A stretch of DNA of 64,000 nt from Venturia oleaginea (taxonomy: Eukaryota; Ascomycota; Dothideomycetes; Venturiales; Venturiaceae). Every line of letters begins with the position of its first letter. Positions within the stretch are counted from its first letter, which is position 1. The notes under the pieces are model-generated. The model saw nothing but the letters and a program-made list of their open reading frames with translations. It did no database searches and was not told the origin of the DNA. Positions 43,957 through 53,902 of this stretch are shown here, piece after piece. The DNA lies in the NCBI GenBank assembly GCA_013176395.1, contig JABMLP010000018.1:248001-312000 (forward strand). Reading direction: 5' to 3'. The position numbers and the translations under genes are program-made.

Positions 43957-45330
43957 ATGTACCCATCTCCACCAGCATCACCAACTCTTGATGGCTACTG
44001 CACTCCGGAAGATCGTTTGGGACATATCCTAGCTGGCCGCCTCCAATTGATCAGTGTCTTGGGTGTAGGCGCTTATGGCGTCGTCTACACCGCTCTTGAC
44101 CTACAGACAAATATCCAGTATGCCGTAAAGGCGCTGAACAAATTAGGTCTCGAGCCGCGCCAGCAAAGGTTTCAGCAACGAGAAATCCAGCTTCATTACC
44201 AGGCCAGCTATCATCCCAATGTTGTTTCTTTGGTCAAAATCATGGACACTCCAGATACCACTTACGTTGTCATTGAGTACTGCCCAGAAGGTGATCTATT
44301 TTCCAACATCACTGAGAAGGGCAAGTACGTTGCCAATGATTATTTGGCCAAGTCAACCTTTCTTCAAATCCTCGATGCTGTTGAGTACTGCCATTCAATT
44401 GGAATTTACCATCGGGATCTGAAACCGGAGAATATCCTCGTCACCGACGATGGAATGACGGTCAAGCTTGCAGATTTTGGACTTGCAACCACAGATCGGG
44501 TCACTTCAGACTACGGTTGTGGATCGACTTTTTACATGTCACCAGGTATGTTGTCTTCATCTTCAATTCGACTATGGCCATTTTCTTAAACGAGATCAGA
44601 ATGTCAACAAGCTGCACCCAAGCCATTTGCAAGTTATGCATCAGCACCAAATGATATTTGGTCACTTGGTGTCGTTCTTGTTAACCTCACTTGTGGCCGA
44701 AACCCGTGGAAAAGAGCCTGCTGCGAGGACTCTACTTTCAGGGCATACATGAAGGACCGCAATTTCCTCAAGTCCATCCTTCCATTAACCTCAGAATTAA
44801 ATGCCATTCTCAGCCGGATCTTTGAGGTAGATCCATCCAAAAGAGCTACCATTCCGGAGCTTAGGGAGATGATTCTTTCTTGCGGAAGACTCACCACGCT
44901 GTCTCCCGCCCCTCAGGTGTATAGCCCTCCTTACGGTCCAGCCGACAGCTGCAGAAATGCCCAGTATTGCTACCCACAGGAGCCCATACAAGGAACGTCC
45001 CAAGTCCCAAGTCCAGTAATGTCCCCAGTGGCAGACTCCTTTTCTCCCCAACTTTCGCCAGGTTTGTCCCAGTTCTCCAATGCAAGCTCAGGCTCAGAGT
45101 CAGACAATGCTTCGGTTTTCTCGGATGCATCCTCTGTTTCATCTTCATCCTCGACATCGTCATACCGACATGTCCCAGCATACGTCACCAAACCTGCTCC
45201 TTCGCCACCCCACCAATACGTCTCGCCCACCGGGCCCTGGTACACAATACCTTCGCAGATCCACCGGTTGGCAAACTGCTTTCAACAACAATTTCATCAC
45301 GCGCCGATGTCGCAGCTCCACGTCTGCTAG
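43957..45330 (+). CDS. Ran1/Pat1-type serine/threonine protein kinase
   Basis: Protein kinase similar to fission yeast Ran1/Pat1 (negative regulator of meiosis) and yeast Sks1/Vhs1. Two exons, 43957-44545 and 44600-45330 (439 residues). [20 protein letters not shown] opens the protein. Kinase domain about residues 20-310: Gly loop [12 protein letters not shown], Lys in [12 protein letters not shown] motif [15 protein letters not shown] in [22 protein letters not shown] (spanning the intron), [20 protein letters not shown]. The C-terminal 130 residues are Ser/Pro-rich and disordered ([19 protein letters not shown]). An in-frame extension upstream of 43957 is low-complexity and lies before the splice acceptor, so I excluded it. 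Confidence 0.88.
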
Positions 45331-46670
45331 AACATTTCCAGCGATGGAACCATCAGAATTCTTTATTGTATTCATATACTCCTTTTTTTATTTTACTCAA
45401 AAATCACGATGTCACGAAGGTTATGGCAGAACAAGGAGGCCCGTTGTCATGCTCCATTGTTTCCAGCGGTTTCCCATAGATCAGGCGTTTTCTAGGAGGA
45501 GTCCATAGCCAAAGGACTATTTCAGTTTCGATAAACGGCTTGGACCGTACCAAAGAAGTTCATTGTAATACCTTTTCATTGTTTGCGGTTGCACGGAGCG
45601 CGCGTTTGTTTGAGCCGATTCGGCGATGCTTTCTCTCAGGGTTGGCCTGATTCGAAATATGACAGCGGAAGGATGATTGTTGCATTTGTGAGCATTGGGA
45701 CGAGACCTGTGGAAAACAGAGCTCTGGCTTGGGCGGGTTTGTTATTGCTTCAATCTTTCACCCTCACTTCTGAGATACCAGAGCATTCAAGCTCACACTT
45801 TTTATTGCCTTGGCTATAACCATTATACGTTGTAAATTAAGTCGCAAGACTCCCTACATCATCTCTTGTCCGCTGTAAGAGCGGGACGACGGAGCAATCT
45901 ACAAGTTCGTGGATGATGATCACGAATGTCATCATCATTACTTTCCAACTTCTTCGTCTCGTCTCGCGAGCCTCAACTTCTTCTCAAACACGATGCCATG
46001 ATTGTGATCGACATGCAATTTGTGCTATCATTTCGAGAAGCAGCCCTTCTCTCGATCCCCTCCAGTTCGTTCGTCTCGAAACAAGAGCGGCAGGGTCGGC
46101 CTCGATGGGGCAGCCAATAAGGACATGAACAAGCTGCCTAACCGGGCCTCGATTGAGTCCTGGGCAGCGCCCATCCACAAGGATGTACCAAATTGGTGGT
46201 GTGGGGCACACGTCGTTCTCTTGCATGTCATGTTCCTCAAGTTACCCGCAGCCAATCAGCCGCTGCTGGCTTTCGCTCGAGGCCCGTTTGCTGACCAGGG
46301 CGAGATTTCTGCAGAATAGCCGTAGCATCTCCATGTCTCCATGTCTTAGAATCACACGCTATCCGATGGGCCGCCATGATGACAGGCTATCCTGCAGCGA
46401 ATGTGAATGTGCATCCAGCGAACTCATGGCACAATCTCACTCACTGCCTCAAGCCTCTGTGTGCATTATGCGGTTCAGCCCTCTTGATATTTCCATCTCG
46501 TCATTGTCCTCGGAGGTTTCCCACGCTCCACGCATTTAAAGAGACGTCGTACTACTGGTGGGGCTGACACTCTAACAGATACGTGCAGTGTGCTATCGTG
46601 CTACTTTATATCCTGGGCCAATCGATTCGACTGCTGAGTTCCCTGCGGGCGCATAGGGTCGGCCTCGGTT

Positions 46671-46694
46671 GATTGATTGATTGATTGATTGATT
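46671..46694. repeat. (GATT)6 microsatellite
   Basis: Six perfect tetranucleotide copies. The unit is the reverse complement of the (AATC) repeat near 22.9 kb. Confidence 0.9.
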
Positions 46695-47193
46695 TTATCC
46701 TACTCGGTTGCAGCCGCTTAATCACGCAGCTATGTCCGGTTAGGAGGACTTCATCAGACAGCCGACACGTGATAGATTATATAATCCACCGCGCCCCACT
46801 TCGCCCCGTTCACTGAAACAAGACCAGCTGTCCCCTCCGTCCTCCCTCTTTTCCCTTAACCAGTATCTCCAAATGCCCGCTGGCTCTTGTAGATACTGGT
46901 TATTCTGCTAGTATATCTGTGCTATGTAGACTCAAGAGGCAATGCCTCGTGTTTCGCTATCCTTCTACCTACAGTCTCCCTCTAATGCTCAGCTTGTCTA
47001 TCTGTTTCGCCTTATCCCTCAAGGCCAATGGGTTCCCTAAGTATGTTTCTGCTTGTGAAAGTTGCCTTGCACCAGATTCCTATGCGGCGGTGTATTTGGT
47101 TGTGTGATGCTGGAGACAATAGTAACCATCGTAGTCGTGATTTCGCTGCTTGGGTGTGATACTCCGGGTATGCCCGTGGACGAGGCTGTCTGG

Positions 47194-47905
47194 TAGCTGC
47201 CGTATTGTATGGCGCCGATCGTGCTATAGACCTGCCGTCTTATAGTCGGAGCCTATCTGCTGCTAGTCGCTCTCCCTACTTGCTATATCGCGCTCCTACT
47301 CTTGCCAATGCCATAACTGGGACGCAACAGTCTGGGGAGAGGCTCAAGGCTACGTCTGCTGGCTTGTAGGGAGGGGATTTGCCGCCAATAAGCTCCTTCT
47401 ATACGTCCTTACTGCTTACTGTGTTGCGCACCTACTCTTGCCAATGCCATAACTGGGACGCAACAGTTTGGGGAGAGGCTCAAGGCTCTGGACATCAGCT
47501 TGCAGCAGGACGGTTTGCGGAGACGATAGTAGATGAGGTTCTCTAGCAGCTGCCGTATCGTGTCGCACCGATTGTGTTGTAGACCTGTCGTCTTATAGTC
47601 GGAGCCTATCTGCTGCTAGTCGCTCTCCCTGCTTGCTATATCGCGCACCTACTCTTGCCAATGCCATAACTGGGACGCAACAGTCTGGGGAGAGGCTCAA
47701 GGCTACGTCTGCTAGCTTACAGGGAGGGGATTTGCCGCCAATAGGCTCCTTCTATGCGTCCTTACTACTTACTGTGTCGCGCACCTACTCTTGCCAATGC
47801 CATAACTGGGAGGCAACAGTTTGGGGAGAGGCTCAAGGCTCTGGGCAACAGCTTGTAGCAGGACGGTTTGCCAAGACGTTGGGAGAGGTTGTCTAGTCGT
47901 TGCAG
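47194..47905. repeat. Nested tandem repeat, about 353-bp unit with 136-bp internal repeat
   Basis: Two full units start near 47194 and 47547, and a diverged third start is near 47897. Within each unit the block CTCTTGCCAATGCCATAACT (continuing through CAACAGTYTGGGGAGAGGCT) occurs twice. The four copies begin at 47299, 47435, 47652 and 47788, spaced 136, 217 and 136 bp. Inter-copy identity is high (a few substitutions per block by eye). No persistent reading frame crosses the array. Confidence 0.88.
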
Positions 47906-50210
47906 TGGTGTGTGGTGCCGATTGTTGCGCACCGGGCGTCTGGTGTTTGAGTTGTGTTGAAGGTATTGCCGTTCTAGCAGTGACTCGTCGACTCGGAGCG
48001 TTGCAGTGTCATCTGGGGTGATGGACTAGCCGGGAGATAGTGACTAGATGGTTGCTGTTGTCTTTGGTGGACGCATCGTTCGTGTAGCTTGCTCATGTAT
48101 TCGTCTGCTTGCTCTGCCGTGGCCGCGACGGCGACTCTAGAGATATCTCATCGACGCTGAGGGACGCGCGATGGCCTCTAGAGGCCGGAGCGGCCACTGG
48201 CAGAGGTGTTTTGATGATCCTTAGATGATACTTCTGTAAATTCCAAAAATTGAGTTCTCGCTGTGTGTGCTGTTTTTCCGGTCGGCCTCGGTGAGACAGC
48301 GAAGGAATCGAAACGTTGTGAGACTGCGTCTCGTGACTTTAAACAGATTTAAACTTCTCCAACAGCGAAGTGCGCATGAATATGCAGTCAACAGGAGAGA
48401 GAAACTTGTGTCGATCGACTATCAACAGGCGTGTCCAGGCATCAACAAATCTATAAGGCAAGACAGACAGCATCGCACAGGTGCTTTGTTCTCATCCCAA
48501 AGTAGCTGCTTGCATCTCCAGTTGTACAAATGCAAGATCTCCCAGCCTTGTACCTTGGGAGAGGCTGGTTGCCACACGTGCAACGCAGAGCTTGCATGCA
48601 GTTCTCGGCATCGAAAGCTACACCTCCCTTGCAGCATCGCACAGAAGCCGTCTGCCCATGGCGAGATCATGCTGTGTGACAGTCGACCGTGGAGCCGGAG
48701 ATTCTGGAGTGCTGTAGTCGGCAGGTCAGGAAGCCGCTCGGAAACTCTTCACATACCGTGCCTATTCTCGGCTGTGCTACTCACCCTGCATGCATTTGCA
48801 TGTCTTACTTTTCATTCTCGACACTTCTTCTTCGTCACTACTGACTCACTTTCTGCGCCTAAACTGTCGATAATCGTGACAGGTTTTGTTGCTCAAGGTC
48901 ATATGGCCACTTCACCGTACGACGTCCCGTTGGTCCATCATATCTATGCGACATCAATATTGCGTGCTCATTCCTGAGTCCCATGTCAAACAGTGGACGA
49001 CAATCACCTGTAAACTCCGAGAAGAACGTTTCACCAAATCGACCAAGTTTGTTGCATCGAAACCGACGAATCTCGCTGACGCGAAGGACAGCTAGCAGCA
49101 GCGGCAATTCCAGCACCAAAGCACAAGGTAACCATCCTCGTGGGTCACAGACGCTACGTTGTTACCCGCCGTCAGATCCTGTCACTAAACGGCAAACAGA
49201 GTGGGCACTACCCCCACGTCCAAGATTTCTTCTTGAGGAGGCTGGAATGCACATTGTAGGCGACTCTGGTCTCACACAAGCGCCCGTCAGGGATGCATAT
49301 CTTTACACCTCACGGACTATTATGTTACAACTTGGGAGGAAGGTATCAGCAAGCAAACATATGTTGTACGTCTAGCACAAGGAATGCTGTACTCCATGCA
49401 ACAAAGGCACCGGAGATTAATTGATGAATATATGTCAAAGTGCACTTGTCAGGCTGAAGCATGCCGCTAGGTCTGGTGCCGTCGACAACGAAACAACTAG
49501 TTGGAGAGAGGTAACACCTTGGGGCACAAGCGCTGTATAGAGGCACAGCTATTAGGTGAAGAGCTTGGACAATAAGGTCTTATTCGAAACCGCTTCAGAT
49601 GTCCCAAACCTCAACTTGCTTATTTTGAATTTTCAAGCAGAGGCGCCAAATGATTAGAAGTATCCGACGGGTTCATCACTGACCACTTCCTGATAATGGG
49701 AGTACTTCATCTCGTCTGACCAGAACAGGAGAGTGACCAACTACAACAAGCCACGCCGGTCAATAACGAAGAGTATCGAATATAGCAACGTCCACACGTC
49801 GAACGTGGGTCTGACTTGTAGTGAGCAACACGTGAGCCTGCGTTTCCAATTTCCATACATACTTATCCACCTTACGGCCTTGTAGAAATTGACTTCTAGA
49901 AAATCTCAAACTCTAATTAAAGTTTGTGTTATACCAGCCCACCGCCTGTTCCACGTTTAGTAGGAGGCCTCCAAACAGTCTGGGTCTGGATAGATGAGTT
50001 TAGATTCGCCGTTTAGGACGATGCCGATGGGGGAAACATGATCGCCCGTCAATGTTTTTCAGCCTCGTGGTTAAGGGTTGAGGGAACCTCAATTTGAGAC
50101 TTTGGACTCGGAAGCGAAAAAGGTTCGACGATGAATTTACTTTGTACGGGTAAAGACACCAGGGACTGACTATATTCATTATCAGGGGTCGCAAAACAGT
50201 AGGAGATGCA

Positions 50211-50669
50211 TCAGGAGCGAGGAAATAACACGCCGAATTCGGTCAAAGTTGTTTGAGTGGGTGATGGAGCACCACGTGCACAACGACCCACCGACTCTGC
50301 GTCACGAATTCCACTTTTGGTACATATCACAGGACTTCTCGCTACCCTGCTTAACTTCACCTTTTCTTGTATGTTGATATTGCCATTTCTCTTCACTCTG
50401 TGGCGAGTCCCTGCTAGAGCCGTTGTCGTGGAGTTAGTGGGTACGAATTCGGCATTGAGCGGTCGATGATGTTCATGAAGATGATATGAGGTCGCTGCGT
50501 TTGGTGCGGCTGCAGTATTAGGTAAAGCTCTGATAGATATTCGATTAGTGTTTCCGGGAGGTTTCTTAGGCGTATGGATGTAAGGAAGGGAGCTGTAACA
50601 GCGAATTGCGTGAAGAAGTTGCGATGCTGAAAGAAGGAATGGTAGGATCACTATGTTGAGAAATTTCAT
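50211..50669 (-). CDS. Orphan secreted-protein candidate
   Basis: Single frame of 152 residues from ATG 50669. The N-terminus MKFLNIVILPFLLSASQLLH followed by A is a clear signal peptide. The mature part is basic and low in conserved features: His-rich TSYHLHEHHRPLNAEF, a dibasic-looking TRHRVKRNGN that could be a processing site, and four Cys in total (IRCYSS, PVICTK, GRCARG plus none paired obviously). No family recognised. It lies alone in a gene-poor region, a setting typical of lineage-specific secreted proteins, but it may also be a chance frame. Confidence 0.4.
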   Translation of the reverse strand: MKFLNIVILPFLLSASQLLHAIRCYSSLPYIHTPKKPPGNTNRISIRALPNTAAAPNAATSYHLHEHHRPLNAEFVPTNSTTTALAGTRHRVKRNGNINIQEKVKLSRVARSPVICTKSGIRDAESVGRCARGAPSPTQTTLTEFGVLFPRS

Positions 50670-51676
50670 GATTATTACAGGAATTAATCATCCTCCTCGT
50701 TATGCCACCTGCGAAATGAGCGAAACCCCGGGATTTAAGTCAAAGGTATTGGGCTGTCATCAAAGGCGGGGCGGCTTTGAGAACGACTCAATGCGTTCGA
50801 ACTGAGTCTCGGGTTTTTGCTCGATCTTGACGTGGCTCGAAATTGGCTTGGCCTTTGCTCTGATGTCCACCTCTTCGAGGTAGGCGCATTCGTAACCAGT
50901 GATTCGGCTTTTTGTTCCTTCTTCAATTTATTCCTACATCGAAGAATGTGCATACCAGAGCAGAAGCCGAACAGATTCTAAGCAGTAGTGGCCACAACGA
51001 CTTGGGATGATTAGCAACACTGATCGGCTGAGGTTTGGCACCTGACCAGCAAAAGTCGTGCTCGATCACTCCAACTCCTTTGTATCCTACACATCAGCTC
51101 CATCTTTTAGCTAGCTGTTCTTGATGAAGAATGCCACGGGGCCTCACATTAACGCGAATCCCTGGCATCTTATTAGACTTCTTGAAAAACTGGCTGAAGA
51201 CATGAAGCAGTATGCTAGTTCGCATTTTGTTCGTTCTACCTCTATTAGATTCCTGCATCCGAAAAAAAGTGAGACACCCACATCCTCCATTCCCAAGGGA
51301 ACGGTACGCCCTTCAACACCTCCACTTCTTCAGCCTTATTCCAGTTCGTCGATTTGCTGGCGCAATCCCTCGAGTTCTTTTTCGCAATGCTTGCGAAGGC
51401 CTCTTTCTTCTCCCGCTGTTTGACGTCTGCGTCCGAGAGTAACGAATTCCCAGCATGATTCAGGGTCGGGAGGGCCTTCAGCAGGTCAGCCTAAGTCCTG
51501 CGATTCGTTCCTACTGGGTTGAGCCACAGAGGAAGAGTTATTTCATCGTCTTTATCGGCAAGGTCAACGTCGTTTTGAAAGGATAACTCTCCTATAATAT
51601 TCCCTTATTCCTCGCGTTGGTCATGCTATTGTTCTCCTTGTACTCATCGTCTGACACGATGATTTCTTCGGCGACT
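50670..51676. other. Intergenic, no gene recognised
   Basis: Short unsupported frames only. Confidence 0.55.
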
Positions 51677-52320
51677 TCACCAGCGTTCTGAGGCGGCGTC
51701 GTCTGGCTCAACCACAGGAGTGGCGGTACTGTCGCCTTTTGAGGAGTCTGGCTTATGTGCGCGTCGGCTGCAGTACCACTTCCAGAAGTATTCTGGCACC
51801 TGGGAGATTTGAGTTGTTACTGATAGAAGTCGATGCAGGTGCTTCTCAGACCAGTATTGCTTTAGAGGCTTTGCTCCCCGTTCGCCGGCGGATTTCTTCT
51901 TTCGAGTCTTCAGCGCCATGACCTCGAGGCCTTGAAGATGACTTTGTGGGCTATGAATGCTGTGCCATTAATGTAGTGGAGAAGGACATCGGGTTCTATC
52001 AGTGAGAATTCGAGTTGCAGAGAAGGTCATCATGCCCAGTATACGCCCGGTTTACAGTGGTTGGATATATTCTAAATTTTCTACAATTATTGTCAGAAAT
52101 TGAATCCGAAAAGATCTCTGCCCGACTTACCCTATATAGCAGCTGCGCTCTTCTTCTTCTTCTTCGACCGCAACCTTAGGCTTAACTTCAGCTGAATCAC
52201 CACCACGAGCTACTAGAGCTTCCGCTGCCGCTTTTTCTTTCTCTGCTTTGGCCTTTCCCTTGGGGTTGTCGCTGCTGGTGTCGCTATTGTGTAGAGGTGA
52301 TATGGAGATTTTGTTCAATG
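51677..52320 (-). pseudogene. Degraded coding stretch, family not recognised
   Basis: Three protein-like reverse-strand pieces lie in order but in different frames. The first is a Lys/Ala/Glu-rich N-terminal part (KAKAEKEKAAAEALVARGGD) ending at a GTAAGT-like donor near 52131. The second is SLIEPDVLLHYINGTAFIAH with KVIFKASR near 51930-52010. The third is MALKTRKKKSAGERGAKPLK to KWYCSRRAHKPDSSKG (51677-51919). No single splice model joins them without a stop. It may be a real gene with an unsolved structure. Confidence 0.3.
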
Positions 52321-52601
52321 TTGAGACTCCGAAGAAAGTGTTGGAACCGCTGCAGCTATGTTGTGTGAACTGCTATAGTTGTCATGAAGATTGCTGCGGA
52401 CTCAGGTCAATATGGGGATCCACCGGCCTTGAAACAATTATGTATTGGACGACAATATATGGGTGTATCGTGATCTGTGATGCCCACGGGTTAGAGTAGA
52501 CTAGGAACAGATCTCACATCCAAGGTTCGTTACTCTTCTGACGTGACAAAGGATGAACAACCAATTCGCTACAGCATCTGATCAACAATTTTGCCCACGG
52601 C

Positions 52602-53224
52602 TCATTCTGTGTCCCTCCCTTGTTCTATGATGCGCCTGCGAACGTTCATGAGAGCAATCCCGAGCAAGTTCTCACCCCATTTTGCGCGGTTTGCTTCGGC
52701 GTTATTTGCCCCAAAACCTATTCCCCATATCTTGTCCTCTGGCGAGGCCTGATGATTGTTAGTCAAGTCCAATTCTCAACCGCAGCCCAATTTACCTCAA
52801 CAATCTCTCGGTCACCAGTCTCGAGCAGCAGCTTCTTCAACTCGGCAGAATTCTTGCTTGCTGTGAACTTGAACCAAGTTCCTTCTTCTACAATTCTCAA
52901 CTTGTTCTCATTCCATTTAGCGCGATCGAAACCTCTAGCTTGACGTCCGAGGGATTTGTGCTTTGCTGGGTCCGAGGTCGCAGCCATCTCTGCAGCAATT
53001 TCCTGATTGCCGTCAGTTACCAGGAGGAGGTAACATCAAATGGTGTGTCAGAGACTTGCCTCGTCACCAAATAGTTTCGCCTTTTGGATCATCATCCACA
53101 TCTCTGCCGTGTGATATGTGACACCTTCGTGCTCCCATGGAGATTCGGTCCACTGGCTCATGTAGCCATTCTCTTGCTCAGGCTTCCAGAACCAGACTGG
53201 CTCTGGCCCGGTGCTTGATGACAT
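52602..53224 (-). CDS. NADAR-family protein (YbiA-like, former DUF1768)
   Basis: N-glycosidase fold; family members act on ADP-ribose-linked or riboflavin-pathway substrates. Three exons: 53224-53060, 53002-52796 and 52748-52602, 519 nt, 172 residues, a usual length. Visible: VWFWKPEQENGYMSQWTESP, the signature GVTYHTAEMWMMIQKAKLFGD (with the conserved Glu in the TAE..M..QKA motif), AAEMAATSDPAKHKSLGRQA, GFDRAKWNENKLRIVEEGTW, and the C-terminal IWGIGFGANNAEANRAKWGENLLGIALMNVR. The first intron starts with GC (GCAAGT), the second with GTAAAT; both end CAG. It is divergent from the PRP4-type kinase gene. Confidence 0.9.
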
Positions 53225-53902
53225 GGTGGATTTTGTCGATGTGGTTTTCTTCTTTCTTGTTGGTGTTGTAACAGAGCAACGATCTTATAGTAGCTCGACA
53301 CGTACTGTGAGGTTTATCATGGTCACATGCAGGAGAGATCAACGCAGCATCTTGGTACGGCATCAGGTTTGCCGTGCAAAGGAAGGTGTGTCGATGTTGA
53401 AGAGTCAGTCTTGAGAGAGCCATGATGAAACCATGTCTTCAGATTACTACTGTAGAGAGGTGATGGCTTTCTCTGTCTGATCAAATTGAAGAGGCTTTCC
53501 ACCTCACAAAGCGAGCGGTATTTTGGCAACACCACAACTTGGCTTATATTGGATTTCGAAGAACATACAACTCTCTTCCCCCGAATCCATCTGCCAAGTC
53601 ACGATATAAATCCAAGGTAAGATATATCCTATCTATCACGTGACTTCAAGAATCCCAACTATCGTCCCTTCCACTCCAACATCCATCTGCGATATCCTCG
53701 ACCCAACACTCAGGCTTTGACCTGCAAATACCAAACCTTTTTCCCACTCCGCTCGCGCCTTCTGATACCAAGCACAAGCTCGCATTTGGAGGGAAGGATT
53801 CACTGTCGGTTCGGCTTCTTACAGGCTCAACTCTTCCAGCATTACATTTGGCTAACACCTCACTCGACTTCTCTCTCTTAGGCTCGTCATATCAATCTCG
53901 CA
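53225..53902. promoter_or_regulatory. Divergent promoter region, NADAR / PRP4 kinase
   Basis: About 680 bp between divergent starts. No specific site recognised, no gene. Confidence 0.4.

Larger units (their letters stand above)
45331..50210. other. 4.9-kb gene-poor stretch
   Basis: No recognisable gene. Contains a (GATT) microsatellite, a nested tandem repeat array at 47194-47905 and a perfect 14-bp palindrome GGCCTCTAGAGGCC at 48173-48186, annotated or mentioned separately. A long frame at 48267-48977 begins with GTG, has no motif and is probably chance. Confidence 0.5.

Noticed and set aside
48173..48186. Perfect palindrome GGCCTCTAGAGGCC as a possible regulatory site
   Set aside because: Fourteen-base palindromes arise by chance and nothing adjacent supports a function.
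48267..48977. 236-codon open frame on the plus strand
   Set aside because: It begins with GTG, has no motif, signal peptide or helix pattern, and its composition does not look like a conserved protein; probably chance in GC-balanced DNA.
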